DNA of 64,000 bases, taken from positions 5,704,001 to 5,768,000 of the forward strand of contig NZ_CP139976.1 in NCBI RefSeq assembly GCF_034424625.1, written 5' to 3'. Both the position numbers and the translations under genes were made by a program. Under the pieces are notes generated by a model, which saw only the letters and a list, made by a program, of their open reading frames with translations, was not told the DNA's origin and searched no databases. Below are positions 10,532 through 20,429 of this stretch, one piece after another (position 1 is the first letter of the stretch; each line of letters starts with the position of its first letter). Origin of the DNA: Janthinobacterium lividum. Its GTDB lineage: Bacteria > Pseudomonadota > Gammaproteobacteria > Burkholderiales > Burkholderiaceae_D.

Positions 10532-10723
10532 TTACAGCGCCACCATCTCGAAATCATCCTTGCGCGCACCGCATTCAGGACAGGTCCAGTTCATCGGAAC
10601 ATCGGCCCAACGCGTGCCCGGAGCGATGTCTTCGTCGGGCATGCCGGCCGCTTCATCATAAACCCAGCCGCAAATAAGACACATCCACGTTTGGAATTGC
10701 TGCGTTGTTTCGTTGCTACTCAC
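10532..10723 (-). CDS. Rubredoxin
   Basis: Small one-iron electron carrier of 63 residues with both cysteine pairs: CLICGW near residues 15-20 and CPECGARKDDF near 48-58, separated by the typical YDEAAGMPDEDIAPGTRW stretch. The GTG start is preceded by AAGGG at nine bases. A TTG 21 bases further upstream is also open and would add seven residues. It lies divergent from thiD and upstream of the pil-chp operon. In related bacteria rubredoxin genes sit next to thiD or hemL, and the sequence gives no partner reductase. Confidence 0.95.
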   Translation of the reverse strand: MSSNETTQQFQTWMCLICGWVYDEAAGMPDEDIAPGTRWADVPMNWTCPECGARKDDFEMVAL

Positions 10724-10780
10724 GTTCTGCCACCCTTCAATCAAGTAAAATGCTGAATTAGGTATCTTAATCTACCCGCC

Positions 10781-11638
10781 GTGCAAAACCAAACTTCTCC
10801 CCTCATATTAAGCTTCGGCGTATCCGATCCGGTCGGTGCGATCGGCATCCAGGCCGACCTGGCCACGTTTTCAGCCTTCGGTTGCCATGGCCTGTCCGTC
10901 ACCACGGGCCTGTTGATCAGCGATACGGCGCGCGTGGAAGACGTGCAGGCGGTCGACCCGGACTGGGTTTCCGACCAGGCGCGCGTGCTGCTGGAAGACA
11001 TGTCCGTCTCGGCCATCAAGATCGGCGCGCTGGGCAGCGTGGAAAACGTCACGGCCATCGCCGAAATCGTCTCCGACTATCCGAACGTGCCGCTGATCCT
11101 CGATCCCTTCATTTCGGCGCTGCCGGAACAGGGCATGGACGATGAAGACATCCTGACGGCCGTGCGCCAGCTCCTGATCCCGCAAACGACCCTGCTGGTG
11201 CTCTCGCCGGTGGAACTGGAGCGCCTGGCCGAGACCTGGCGCGACGCCGATCCGGACGACACCCTGCAAAACGACGTCGACTACCTGGTGGCCCTGGGCT
11301 GCGAATACGTGCTCGTCACCGGCATGCCGGCCGATGCCAGCAAGTCCGGCACGGCCGAAGGCAAGCTGCGCGCCAACACCCTGTTCGGCGAGGACGGCGT
11401 GGTGCGCCACGACGAATGGCAGCACCTGCCTGGCATCTTCAACGGCGCCGGCAGCACCCTGTCTGCCGCCGCCACCGCCCTGCTGGCCCTGGCGAACGAT
11501 GAAGACGATGTGCCGCAGGTGGTCGTGGCGGCGCAGGAATTCACGGCCGGCGCCCTGGCCCACGCGCAGCGCCACGGCATGGGCAAGCTGGTGCCGAACC
11601 GCCTGTTCCGGCAGCAGCGCCAGCGCGGCGCCCAATAA
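10781..11638 (+). CDS. thiD: Hydroxymethylpyrimidine/phosphomethylpyrimidine kinase
   Basis: Phosphorylates HMP and HMP-phosphate in thiamine pyrophosphate synthesis. The 285-residue ribokinase-fold protein starts at GTG with a typical N-terminus (LSFGVSDPVGAIGIQADL), where the family usually has SGGAGIQAD. The expected C-terminal ATP-site motif is visible as GIFNGAGSTLSAA, with Asn-Gly-Ala-Gly in place of the usual GTGCTLS. That change near the catalytic anion hole, and DPVGA in place of DSGGGAG, make the substrate a little uncertain, but length and context with hemL support the assignment. Confidence 0.85.
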   Translation: MQNQTSPLILSFGVSDPVGAIGIQADLATFSAFGCHGLSVTTGLLISDTARVEDVQAVDPDWVSDQARVLLEDMSVSAIKIGALGSVENVTAIAEIVSDYPNVPLILDPFISALPEQGMDDEDILTAVRQLLIPQTTLLVLSPVELERLAETWRDADPDDTLQNDVDYLVALGCEYVLVTGMPADASKSGTAEGKLRANTLFGEDGVVRHDEWQHLPGIFNGAGSTLSAAATALLALANDEDDVPQVVVAAQEFTAGALAHAQRHGMGKLVPNRLFRQQRQRGAQ

Positions 11639-11683
11639 GTACAGACGACACAGACAACGATCCACTTTCAAGGCACGATTATC

Positions 11684-12973
11684 ATGACGACGACTTCACA
11701 AAACGACATCCTGTTTGCCCGCGCACAAAAAACCACGCCAGGCGGCGTCAATTCTCCCGTGCGCGCCTTCCGCTCGGTCGGCGGCACGCCACGCTTCATC
11801 ACGCGCGCCGAAGGCCCGTACTTCTGGGACGCGGACGGCAAGCGCTATATCGACTACATCGGTTCCTGGGGCCCGGCCATCGTCGGCCACGCCCATCCGG
11901 AAGTGGTGAAGGCGGTGCAGGATGCTGCCGCGCTGGGCCTGTCGTTCGGCGCGCCGACGGAAGGCGAAGTGCTGATGGCCGAGGAAATCACGCGCCTGGT
12001 GCCGTCGATCGAACAGGTGCGCCTGGTATCGTCGGGCACGGAAGCGACCATGAGCGCCCTGCGCCTGGCGCGCGGCGCCACGGGGCGCGACAAGATCGTC
12101 AAGTTCGAAGGCTGCTACCACGGCCACGCCGACTCGCTGCTGGTGAAGGCTGGCAGCGGCCTGCTCACCTTCGGCAACCCGACGTCGGCCGGCGTGCCGG
12201 AAGATTTCGTCAAGCACACCCTGGTGCTCGACTATAACAACGTGGAACAGCTGAAAGACGCCTTCGACAGCTTCGGCGCGGAAATCGCCTGCGTCATCGT
12301 CGAACCGGTGGCCGGCAACATGAACCTGGTGAAAGCCACGCCGGAATTCCTGCAGGCGATGCGCGAACTGTGCACGCAGCACGGTGCCCTGCTCATTTTC
12401 GATGAAGTCATGTGCGGCTTGCGCGTGGCCCTGGGCGGCGCGCAGGCGCTGTACGGCATCAAGCCCGATCTCACGGCGCTGGGCAAGGTGATCGGCGGCG
12501 GCATGCCGGTGGCGGCCTTCGGCGGCAGCGCGGCGCTGATGCACAACATGGCGCCACTGGGCGCCGTCTATCAGGCCGGCACCCTGTCCGGCAACCCGGT
12601 CGCCGTGGCGGCCGGCATGGCCACCTTGAAACTGATCCAGCAGCCTGGCTTTTACGAGCAGCTGGGCGCCACGGCCAAGCGCCTGGCCGAAGGCCTGACC
12701 GCCGCCGCGCAAGAAGCGGGCGTGGTCTTCTGCGCCGACTACATCGGCGGCATGTTCGGCATCTATTTCAGCGCCACCCCGCCGACCAGCTACGCGGAAA
12801 TGATGGCGGGCGACCGCAGCAAGTTCAACGCCTTCTTCCACGCCATGCTGGACGAAGGCGTGTACTTCGCGCCCGCCGCCTTCGAGGCAGGCTTCGTCTC
12901 GGCGCAGCACGATGACGCCGTCATCGACGCCACCATCGCCGCCGCGCGCAAGGTGTTTGCCAAGCTCGCGTAA
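11684..12973 (+). CDS. hemL: Glutamate-1-semialdehyde 2,1-aminomutase
   Basis: PLP enzyme making 5-aminolevulinate from glutamate-1-semialdehyde in the C5 route to haem. The 429 residues match the usual length. The N-terminus [12 protein letters not shown] is diagnostic, [17 protein letters not shown] forms the phosphate-binding segment, and the PLP lysine is in [27 protein letters not shown] carries the pyridine-nitrogen Asp. It lies 45 bases after thiD and is probably co-transcribed. Its stop is two bases from the end of the convergent HAD gene. Confidence 0.97.
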   Translation: MTTTSQNDILFARAQKTTPGGVNSPVRAFRSVGGTPRFITRAEGPYFWDADGKRYIDYIGSWGPAIVGHAHPEVVKAVQDAAALGLSFGAPTEGEVLMAEEITRLVPSIEQVRLVSSGTEATMSALRLARGATGRDKIVKFEGCYHGHADSLLVKAGSGLLTFGNPTSAGVPEDFVKHTLVLDYNNVEQLKDAFDSFGAEIACVIVEPVAGNMNLVKATPEFLQAMRELCTQHGALLIFDEVMCGLRVALGGAQALYGIKPDLTALGKVIGGGMPVAAFGGSAALMHNMAPLGAVYQAGTLSGNPVAVAAGMATLKLIQQPGFYEQLGATAKRLAEGLTAAAQEAGVVFCADYIGGMFGIYFSATPPTSYAEMMAGDRSKFNAFFHAMLDEGVYFAPAAFEAGFVSAQHDDAVIDATIAAARKVFAKLA

Positions 12974-12975
12974 AG

Positions 12976-13692
12976 TTACACCGCCGCGGTGTCCATCACC
13001 GCGGCCACCAGCGCCGGCAGCCTGGCCATGTCGTTGAACACGACATGCGCACCGGCCGCCTTCAGGCGCGCTTCCTGGCCGGGCGCGATATGCCCGCCGC
13101 CGATAAACCCCAGCACCGTCATGCCCGCCGCCACGGCCGCAGTCACGCCCGTGACGCTGTCTTCCAGCACCAGGCACTGGCCTGGCGGCACGCCGAAGGC
13201 GGCAGCTGCCGCCAGGTAGACGCCCGGATGCGGCTTGGCGTGGCCCACCAGGTCCGGCGTAAAGACGCGCTTGTCGAACAGCGGCGCCATGCTGGTCCGC
13301 TCGAGCGCCGACAGCACGCGCGCGCTGACGCTGTTCGAGGCGACGGCCTTGGGCAGGGGAATGGCTGCCAGCGCCTGCGCCACGCCAGGCACGGCGCGCA
13401 GCTGCGCGTCGCAGGCCGCATCGACGGCGTTGCCGATGGCCATGATCTCGTCGGCCGGCAATTGCGGCAAGCCCAGTTCCTTGTAGATATCCTGCATCAG
13501 CGGCACCAGGCGCTGGCCCAGGCGCGGCTCGATCAAGCCTTGCAGGGTGACGCCCTCGGGCAAGTTCTGCAGGCGCGGTCCCAGCAATTCCAGCAGCGCT
13601 TGCAGGGCCACGGCTTCGCTGTCGATCAGCACGCCATCGCAGTCGCTGATCAAATGGGTATAGCGCAGTGGGGTGGTGGCGGTATCAGGCAT
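12976..13692 (-). CDS. HAD-superfamily phosphatase (phosphoglycolate/6-phosphogluconate phosphatase-like)
   Basis: Cytoplasmic HAD-IA hydrolase of 238 residues. Motif I is SDCDGVLIDSE, with nucleophile and acid Asp residues and the subfamily-typical DSE. The four-helix cap domain follows. Motif II Ser lies in AVASNSVSARV, the motif III Lys in GHAKPHPGVYL and motif IV in CLVLEDSVTGVTAAVAAGM. The start is set by a GGAGAG ribosome site; an upstream in-frame ATG lacks one. The DCDGVLIDSE form resembles YieH-type 6-phosphogluconate phosphatases, but the substrate cannot be read from sequence. Confidence 0.88.
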   Translation of the reverse strand: MPDTATTPLRYTHLISDCDGVLIDSEAVALQALLELLGPRLQNLPEGVTLQGLIEPRLGQRLVPLMQDIYKELGLPQLPADEIMAIGNAVDAACDAQLRAVPGVAQALAAIPLPKAVASNSVSARVLSALERTSMAPLFDKRVFTPDLVGHAKPHPGVYLAAAAAFGVPPGQCLVLEDSVTGVTAAVAAGMTVLGFIGGGHIAPGQEARLKAAGAHVVFNDMARLPALVAAVMDTAAV

Positions 13693-13978
13693 GGACTCTC
13701 CAGAAGGCAACGGTGACGGGAAATGCGGCGGCCAGCCGGCCAAGGCAGGCATCGCAACGATCATAGGTGGAACAGGCGGACGCTACCACGCAGAAAACGT
13801 CTGAATGACGATACTTTTCTGCAAAAGGCAGCCAACGGGGGAAAGAATCGGGCGCCAGGCAGGCGTCGACGCGTAAATACCAATTCAATACCACGCAATA
13901 CCAGTGATTATCGCTGATTTTTGAATTCGCTGCGTTCGTCTTGAAACCGGGACGCGGAAAGCGCCCCGGCGATGCGGT

Positions 13979-14944
13979 TTACTTCAGCCAGCCGCGGTGG
14001 CGGAAGTACAGGAACGGTGCGATGGCGCTGGTGATCATCAAGCCCCAGGCCCATGGATAGCCGAACGACCATTCCAGTTCCGGCATCAGCTTGAAGTTCA
14101 TGCCGTATACGCTGGCGATCAGGGTCGGCGGCAGGAAGGCCACGCTGGCCACCGAGAAGATCTTGATGATCTTGTTCTGGTTGATGTTGATGAAACCGAC
14201 GGTGGCATCCATCAGGAAGTTGATCTTGTCAAACAGGAACGAGGTATGGCCGTCCAGCGATTCGATGTCGCGCAAAATCTGCCGCGCTTCCTCGAACTGC
14301 TCGGAATTGAGCAATCGGCCGCGCATCAGGAAACTCACGGCGCGGCGCGTATCCATCATGTTGCGGCGGATACGGCCATTCAAATCTTCCTCGTGGGCAA
14401 TCGCATTCAGCGCTTCGGCCGCGTGCGCATCGGTAAATTCCTTTTGCAGCACGCGCGTGCTGACTTCTTCCAGGTTCTGGTAGATGCCTTCGAGCACGTC
14501 GGCCGAATATTCGGCATCGGTGGCGTACAGGTCGAGCAGCACATCCATGTAGTCGGCAATCGAGCCGGGCCGCGAACGGGCGCGCATGCGCACCAGGCGG
14601 AACACGGGCAAGTCGTCCGTATGCATGGAAAACAGGATCTTGCGGGCCAGGATGAAGGCGACCGTGATGACGCGCGAGGGACCATCGTCCTCTTCGCGCA
14701 GGAAATCTGTGCGCAGGTGCAAGTCGCCGTTTTCCGCTTCGTAATAGCGGGCCGACGCTTCAATATCCTTGACTTCGTCTTCGCCCGGCAGGGTGACGTT
14801 GTAGATGGCCTTGACCCAGGCCCGTTCATCATCGGTAGGGTCGGTCAGGTCGACCCACACCGGTTCGGCATTTTCGAGGTCTGCGCGGCTGTCGATCGGC
14901 ACCTGGTTGAGCCGGCCATTCTGTAATACAAAGACATTGATCAT
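13979..14944 (-). CDS. corA: Magnesium/cobalt transporter CorA
   Basis: Pentameric inner-membrane Mg2+ channel. The 321-residue protein has a large N-terminal cytoplasmic domain and two C-terminal membrane helices (about 260-280 and 295-312) flanking the signature YGMN in VYGMNFKLMPELEW. The MNINQNK-type stalk helix precedes the first membrane segment. The C-terminus is basic (RHRGWLK), as usual. It is monocistronic, with about 220 bases of upstream sequence in which I see no clear promoter. Confidence 0.97.
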   Translation of the reverse strand: MINVFVLQNGRLNQVPIDSRADLENAEPVWVDLTDPTDDERAWVKAIYNVTLPGEDEVKDIEASARYYEAENGDLHLRTDFLREEDDGPSRVITVAFILARKILFSMHTDDLPVFRLVRMRARSRPGSIADYMDVLLDLYATDAEYSADVLEGIYQNLEEVSTRVLQKEFTDAHAAEALNAIAHEEDLNGRIRRNMMDTRRAVSFLMRGRLLNSEQFEEARQILRDIESLDGHTSFLFDKINFLMDATVGFININQNKIIKIFSVASVAFLPPTLIASVYGMNFKLMPELEWSFGYPWAWGLMITSAIAPFLYFRHRGWLK

Positions 14945-15166
14945 GCGCGCTCTCAGCCGGATGTTGGGTTATCGTGATGTGCTGGCGCTGGCGCCAAAAA
15001 TGAAAACAGCGCAAGTGTACCCGCAAAGGCCTTTTCACGACCACCCCCGGCACCGCTTTTTCACGGAAAAAGTGCGGCGTTGCACCAACCGGTGCCGATT
15101 AAGATGCTGCGCCGCAATAGTGCCAATCAGGCAGCTTTAACTTTATACAAAGAAAGCCGGCTGCCA

Positions 15167-15892
15167 TCAAGGCAGTTCCGCCGCTCCCATGCGGCGCAGG
15201 ATCACGCCCGTACGCCGGTTCAGGTAGCCCGTATCGCGGTGACGGTCATAAAAGCGGGGGTTCGGCAGCATCACGGCCAGTTTTGCCGCCTGCCCGGCGC
15301 TCAGGCCCGCCGCGCTGACCCGGTAATAGTGGCGCCCGGCCGCCTCGGCGCCGAAGATGCCCGTGCCAAACTCCACCACGTTCAAATAAATCTCGAAAAT
15401 GCGCTGCTTTTCCATCAGGCTTTCCAGCATATACGTGATGATCAGTTCCTGGCCCTTGCGCACATAGCTGCGCGAGCCGGACAGGAACAGATTCTTCGCC
15501 AGTTGCTGCGTGATGGTGGAACCGCCCGCCACGACCTTCTGCTTCTTGCTATTTTTTTCATATGCCTTTTGCAAGGCTTCCCAGTCCACGCCTTCGTGCT
15601 CGGAAAAATTCGCGTCTTCCGAAGCGATGATGGCCCGTTTCAGGTTGTTCGAGATGCGGTTGTACGGTACCCACGTCTGCTTGATGGTGGCGTTGGGATT
15701 CTTGTCCTGCAAGACAGACAGCTGTTCGCGCATGAAAGCCGTGCTGGACGGGTTATGCTCGACCCACCACCAGATTTGCAGGAAGAAATACAGCTGCACG
15801 ACGATAAACGCCAGCACGGGGACGATGAACAGCCACTTGATCCAGCCGTAGCGGCTGCCGCTGCGGCGCTGGCCCTTCTTGCCGGCGCTCAC
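15167..15892 (-). CDS. mtgA: Monofunctional biosynthetic peptidoglycan transglycosylase
   Basis: Polymerises lipid II into glycan strands at the periplasmic face of the inner membrane. The 241 residues match E. coli MtgA in length. There is a membrane anchor at about 18-38, the catalytic-Glu motif [17 protein letters not shown], the second motif [19 protein letters not shown], and [13 protein letters not shown], all typical of GT51. I chose the GTG at 15892, which overlaps the aroE stop as GTGA. A longer frame to 15949 would run into aroE and lacks family similarity. Translation is likely coupled to aroE. Confidence 0.95.
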   Translation of the reverse strand: MSAGKKGQRRSGSRYGWIKWLFIVPVLAFIVVQLYFFLQIWWWVEHNPSSTAFMREQLSVLQDKNPNATIKQTWVPYNRISNNLKRAIIASEDANFSEHEGVDWEALQKAYEKNSKKQKVVAGGSTITQQLAKNLFLSGSRSYVRKGQELIITYMLESLMEKQRIFEIYLNVVEFGTGIFGAEAAGRHYYRVSAAGLSAGQAAKLAVMLPNPRFYDRHRDTGYLNRRTGVILRRMGAAELP

Positions 15893-16716
15893 AGGGCACT
15901 GCGCAATTGCGCCAGCAAATCCTGCGTCCGCGGCCGCACGCCGCGCCACACGTAAAACGCTTCAGCCGCCTGCTCCACCAGCATGCCCAGGCCGTCGCGC
16001 ACCTGCGCGCCATGCTGCGCGGCAAAGTCCATGAAGACGGTGGGCTGGGCGCCATACATCATGTCCAGCGCCAGCGTGTGATCGCCGAAGATTCCCGGCG
16101 GCACGGGCGGCAAGTCGCCCGCCAGGCTGGCCGAGGTGGCATTGATGACGATATCAAAGACGCCATCGGGCTGGGTGTAGCCGCCGGCGCGCAACTGAGC
16201 GGGTTGATCCAGCGCATCGGCAAACTGCATCACCAGCGCCTCGGCCGTGGCCACGGTGCGGTTGGCAATGAAGATTTCCTGCGGCCCCTGTTCCAGCAAG
16301 GGCAGCACGACGCCGCGCGCCGCGCCGCCCGCGCCCAGCAGCAGGATGCGCTTGCCGGAGACACTCACGCCCGCGTTGCGCACGATGTCCGCCACCAGGC
16401 CCGCGCCATCGGTATTGTCGCCAAGAATGGTATCGCCATCGAAACGCAGGGTATTGACGGCACCGGCCGCTTGCGCGCGCGGCGTCAGCTCCGTGGCCAG
16501 CGCGCACGCGTCCAGTTTGAAGGGCACCGTCACATTCGCGCCCTTGCCGCCCTCGGCGGCAAACGTACGGGCCGCCAGGGCAAAGCCATCTAGCGGCGCC
16601 AGGCGGCGATCGTAGACGATGGGTTCGCCCGTCTGCAGGGCAAACGCGGCGTGGATCAGGGGGGACTTGCTGTGGGCGATGGGATTGCCGAAGACACAAT
16701 ATTGATCGGGATTCAT
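15889..16716 (-). CDS. aroE: Shikimate dehydrogenase
   Basis: NADPH-dependent reduction of 3-dehydroshikimate to shikimate in aromatic amino acid synthesis. The 275 residues begin close to the substrate motif [14 protein letters not shown]. The catalytic Lys is in NVTVPFK, the Asp is in GDNTDG, the dinucleotide loop is [11 protein letters not shown], and [10 protein letters not shown] marks NADP binding. The ATG at 16716 gives an N-terminus like that of E. coli. A TTG at 16731, overlapping the previous stop as TTGA, is the alternative start. It lies between a TonB-like gene and mtgA. Confidence 0.96.
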   Translation of the reverse strand: MNPDQYCVFGNPIAHSKSPLIHAAFALQTGEPIVYDRRLAPLDGFALAARTFAAEGGKGANVTVPFKLDACALATELTPRAQAAGAVNTLRFDGDTILGDNTDGAGLVADIVRNAGVSVSGKRILLLGAGGAARGVVLPLLEQGPQEIFIANRTVATAEALVMQFADALDQPAQLRAGGYTQPDGVFDIVINATSASLAGDLPPVPPGIFGDHTLALDMMYGAQPTVFMDFAAQHGAQVRDGLGMLVEQAAEAFYVWRGVRPRTQDLLAQLRSAL

Positions 16717-16727
16717 TTCTTGCTTGT

Positions 16728-17645
16728 TCAATTGCTGCCGCCAGTCAGGTTAGCTTCCATTTTTTCTTCGCGCGTAAATTTGAAGCGGGTAATGACGACC
16801 CACAGGTCATCCTTATCACTTGACAACATGTTTGGTGGAAAACGGCCATACGGCGCCGCGCGGCGCACGATGGCCAGGGCCGCCGCATCGAGCGCGGCGT
16901 TGCCCGAGCTTTTCTCCACGCGGGCGCCGCCTTCCTTCTGGTAAATCGTGCCATCCTGGAAGATAGGGATGTAGACAACCAGTTCGCCATACATCTTGCG
17001 GCCATTCTTTTGCGGGAAATTCAGGGTGCCGATTTCCTCGATGCGCTTTTGCAGGGTCTTGTAATACATGGCGTAGCCGACTTCCTGCGTGCTGGGCGTA
17101 ATGAAAGTCTTGCGCGGACGCTTGTTCTGGTCTTCCACGGTCTGGCTGATCTCGGCCGCCATGCGCGCGATGGCCTTGCTGCTTTCCATCAAGTCCGAAC
17201 CGGATGCGAGTGGATTGGGCTTGTCTTTTTCCGTGACGGGCGCGGCGCTGTAGGGCGTCGGCCTGGCCGCCTGCGTCAGCAGCTCCTGCTGCTTCTGCTC
17301 GAGTTCGGCAATGCGCCGGGCGCTGGCCTTGACGCTGTCGCCCTCTTCCACCTGGCGCATGTCGGGCAAGGGCGACTTGGCGCGGCCCTTGTCGGCTTGT
17401 CCGCCACCGTCGAGATTGGCTTGCGCCAGGGCATCGGCCTTCAGCGGCTTGTTCGCATGCTTGGCGTTGACCAGGATCACTTCCAGGCCGGGATCGGTCG
17501 CCACAGCCCGCTGCGGGGCCGGGGCGACAAAATGCATCGCCAGCAAGGCGCCGTGCGCCAGCAGCGATACCGCCACGGCAATCATCAGGAAACGATTCTC
17601 TCGGAAAGACTTCACGCGCAACCCAATTCGCAACAAACACACCAT
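16728..17645 (-). CDS. TonB-family energy transducer
   Basis: Probably transmits proton-motive-force energy from an ExbBD complex to outer-membrane receptors. The 305 residues have a short basic N-terminus and one membrane helix ([20 protein letters not shown]). A long Ala/Glu/Lys-rich periplasmic linker follows, and then a TonB C-terminal domain with [16 protein letters not shown] and [18 protein letters not shown]. The linker lacks the usual Pro-Lys repeats. The start is uncertain: this ATG, a GTG slightly downstream, and a longer frame to 17687 are all possible. No exbB or exbD is adjacent. It precedes aroE directly. Confidence 0.85.
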   Translation of the reverse strand: MVCLLRIGLRVKSFRENRFLMIAVAVSLLAHGALLAMHFVAPAPQRAVATDPGLEVILVNAKHANKPLKADALAQANLDGGGQADKGRAKSPLPDMRQVEEGDSVKASARRIAELEQKQQELLTQAARPTPYSAAPVTEKDKPNPLASGSDLMESSKAIARMAAEISQTVEDQNKRPRKTFITPSTQEVGYAMYYKTLQKRIEEIGTLNFPQKNGRKMYGELVVYIPIFQDGTIYQKEGGARVEKSSGNAALDAAALAIVRRAAPYGRFPPNMLSSDKDDLWVVITRFKFTREEKMEANLTGGSN

Positions 17646-17724
17646 AACAAGATGGCTGAATTCTACGTCAAAGGGCGGTGCCGGCAACAGTTTTCAGCAC
17701 CGCCTTGATGGCCTGACGACGGCC

Positions 17725-19812
17725 TTACTTGACCTCGGGTTCGCTGACCACGTCTTCGCTGGCCAGTTCCGCCACTTCCGCATCGGCGTCGCTGACCTGG
17801 TTCGCCGCTTCCGGCGATGCCTCCGGCGCCACGTCGCTCTCGTCGGCGCCTTCGTCGCCCGATTCTTCTTCGTAATCCAGTTCGGCATCGGCCGCCGCAT
17901 CCGGTACGGCGGCGATTTCCAGCAGGCGCGCTTCGATACTCAGGTCGACCTCATCCCAGCGCAGCAAGTCCAGTTTTACCTGGGCGCCGCGCGCCACCGA
18001 TGGCATGCCCGGCAGCTTGATGACCAGCGGAATGTCGACCAGACGCAGGATCTCGTCTTTCAGCACGACGGCCTCGACCTGGCGCGCGTTTTCCTGGTGC
18101 AACCAGCGCAAGCACCAATAGCGTTCCATGTTCGACTGGAAATCGCCATACGCGGCATACGCAGCGTCGAAGGCCGAAACGATGGCGAACAGATTCGCAT
18201 CGCGCGGCTTGAACGGGGCCACCAGCGGCGCCGTCACGCCATGCTCGGCGCAGGCGATGATTTGCCACTGGTTCACCAGGTCCGTATAGCGGCGCAACGG
18301 CGAGGTGCTCCACGCGTATTGATCGACGCCCAGGCCCTGGTGCGGCGCCGCATGGGTGACCATGCGCACCTGCATCTTTGCCGCCCAGCTATTGCCACTG
18401 CCACCGCCCTGGCTGCGATAGATGCCGGGCACGCCATGGTCGTGCAGCATCTTGCCCCAAGTACTGTTGGCAAAAATCATCAGTTCCGCGACGATCTTGT
18501 CGAGCGGCGCGCCACGCTTGCGGCGCGCCACGGTGACGATGTCGTTTTCCACATAGAAATTGAAATCGACGCGGTTATTCTGTTCCGGCTTCAAGCCGAA
18601 CGCTTCGCGCTTCTTCATGCGGCCCTGCTCCAGCTGCTGCGCCCATTGCCACAGCACGGCAAAATCGGCCTTGTGCGGGTACTCGCCTTCGCCGCTGGCC
18701 AGGGTTTCCTCGTTGACCAGATCGTCCAGCTGGTTATGGCGCAAATTGCTGGCAATCGGCACCAGCTCGGCGCGCGTCTGCGTGCTGACCACGGCCCAGT
18801 CCGCTTTCGGGTCCAGCGTGGCGTACAGCGACAGGGCCGGGCACGTCGTGCCTTCCGCGAGGGTAAACGCGTTGACGATTTCGTCCGGCAGCATGGTGAT
18901 CTTGTCGCCCGGCATGTAGACGGTCGACATGCGCTGGCGCGCCATCTTGTCGATCACGTCTTCCGGGCGGATGCCCAGGCCCGGCGCGGCGATGTGGATA
19001 CCCACTTTCACGGTGCCATCGGGCAGCGGCTGCACGGAGAAGGCATCGTCGATCTCGGTCGTGGTCACGTCGTCGATCGAGAAGGCGGCCACGTCGGCCA
19101 GCGGCAGCTTGGCCGTCACGGACGGCACGGGCACGCTCGGGAAGCCGGCGCCTTTCGGGAAATTTTCGAAGAGGAATTTCGACAGGTGCAAGTCTTTCGG
19201 CGAAGCAATACCGCCGACAGCCAGCATCAAACGCGGCGGCGTCGTGTGCAATTCCGTGCACGCCGCTTCCAGCGCCTTGTATTCAATCGTGTTCTTGTCC
19301 GGCTTGAACAGCAGTTGCAGCACCATGGGCTGCATCGAGGCAGGCAAGCGGTTCTGTTTCAGCTCTTCCACATAGGCGGCTTGCACCAGCGCCTGCTGCT
19401 TTTTCTTTTCGATACCGGCCAATGCCGCCTTCAGCGACGCTTCCGGCGCCGCCTTGTAGCGGCCACGGCCTTTCTTGTAGAAATACACGGGCGCCGAATG
19501 CAGGGCCAGGATCAGGCCGGCCGCTTCCGGCGGCAACGGTGCGTGGCCGAAATACTCGGCGCCCAGCTCCGCAAAGCCGAACTCGTCTTCGCCCGCCACT
19601 TCCCACAGGAAATCGAGGTCGATCTCGGCAGCAACGGCCTTGGCTTGCTCCAGCAGCTCGGCAGGGGACGGCTTTTCATACTGCAGCAGCACATCCTTGA
19701 CCTTGACCTTGGTACGCTTGCCGCTGGCCATTTCGACCTGGTACGCTTCACCCGCTTGCGACAGGACCGTGCCGACCTTGAAATCGCCGGATTCTTCAAA
19801 AAATAGATTCAT
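17725..19812 (-). CDS. RNase II-family 3'-5' exoribonuclease
   Basis: Processive RNA degradation. The 695-residue protein contains an RNB catalytic domain with the metal-site motif TEIDDAFSVQPLPDG near residues 250-265, followed by VGIHIAAPGLGI and YMPGDKITMLPDEI. The region with SPLRRYTDLVNQW near residue 500 is the conserved RNB C-terminal motif. An S1-like part follows, and the last 60 residues are very acidic. This is the shorter RNase II-like type of betaproteobacteria rather than RNase R, which is usually over 750 residues. It ends a mpl-yqiA-ubiC run, two bases after ubiC. Confidence 0.92.
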   Translation of the reverse strand: MNLFFEESGDFKVGTVLSQAGEAYQVEMASGKRTKVKVKDVLLQYEKPSPAELLEQAKAVAAEIDLDFLWEVAGEDEFGFAELGAEYFGHAPLPPEAAGLILALHSAPVYFYKKGRGRYKAAPEASLKAALAGIEKKKQQALVQAAYVEELKQNRLPASMQPMVLQLLFKPDKNTIEYKALEAACTELHTTPPRLMLAVGGIASPKDLHLSKFLFENFPKGAGFPSVPVPSVTAKLPLADVAAFSIDDVTTTEIDDAFSVQPLPDGTVKVGIHIAAPGLGIRPEDVIDKMARQRMSTVYMPGDKITMLPDEIVNAFTLAEGTTCPALSLYATLDPKADWAVVSTQTRAELVPIASNLRHNQLDDLVNEETLASGEGEYPHKADFAVLWQWAQQLEQGRMKKREAFGLKPEQNNRVDFNFYVENDIVTVARRKRGAPLDKIVAELMIFANSTWGKMLHDHGVPGIYRSQGGGSGNSWAAKMQVRMVTHAAPHQGLGVDQYAWSTSPLRRYTDLVNQWQIIACAEHGVTAPLVAPFKPRDANLFAIVSAFDAAYAAYGDFQSNMERYWCLRWLHQENARQVEAVVLKDEILRLVDIPLVIKLPGMPSVARGAQVKLDLLRWDEVDLSIEARLLEIAAVPDAAADAELDYEEESGDEGADESDVAPEASPEAANQVSDADAEVAELASEDVVSEPEVK

Positions 19813-19814
19813 TG

Positions 19815-20429
19815 TTATGCTTTGTTTATTAATGTGTCGGTTGCAACGGTGCGAGTGACGGACGTCAACTCCAGCACCGCCGGCAAAAATACTTCAGTTA
19901 CCAGCAACAACCCCTGGTGACGCTGGTACAGGCAGCGGCGGGCAAAAAACAGCGCCTGCTCGCCGGCGCGCTGCCCTTCCAATGCCAGCGCCGCCTGCGC
20001 CCGCTGCACCAGCGGGTGGCTGGCGCGCAAGCGGGCAAATTCCAGTTCGCCGCGCCGCACCATGCGGTCGCCAAACAAGGTCGTGCCCAGCGAGCGCTCG
20101 CCCAGCGCGGAAAACAAGGGCCAGTCCGTGGCCGTCGCCTGCATGGGCACGACGGTATGGCCAAACACGGCCGGTTTGTTATCACAACGCAACAGCACTT
20201 CGCGTTCCCATACCCGGCCCGCGCGGTGCAAACCGATGATGGCGGCCTCGTCCGTCAAACAGCGCGATGTTTTCTGATGCAAACATTGCACGCGGAACGC
20301 CTGGCTATGCGCTTTCAGCTTGGCCGTCAGCGAACCGCCGCCCGTGAGCCAGTGGCGCAAGGCCGGCGGCGCATTGACGGCGTTCACGTGCGCATGCCAT
20401 TGCGCCTGCCGCAGCGACCCCGGCCTCAC
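19815..20429 (-). CDS. ubiC: Chorismate lyase
   Basis: Converts chorismate to 4-hydroxybenzoate and pyruvate, the first committed step of ubiquinone synthesis. The protein has 204 residues, somewhat longer than the 165 of E. coli. Support comes from the N-terminal PPALRHWLTGGGSLTAKL, the WEREVLLRCDNKPAVFGHTV stretch that carries the Arg of the active site, and the Leu-Gly-Glu segment SALGERSLGTTLFGD. The GTG start overlaps the yqiA stop as GTGA, so translation is coupled. Confidence 0.9.
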   Translation of the reverse strand: MRPGSLRQAQWHAHVNAVNAPPALRHWLTGGGSLTAKLKAHSQAFRVQCLHQKTSRCLTDEAAIIGLHRAGRVWEREVLLRCDNKPAVFGHTVVPMQATATDWPLFSALGERSLGTTLFGDRMVRRGELEFARLRASHPLVQRAQAALALEGQRAGEQALFFARRCLYQRHQGLLLVTEVFLPAVLELTSVTRTVATDTLINKA

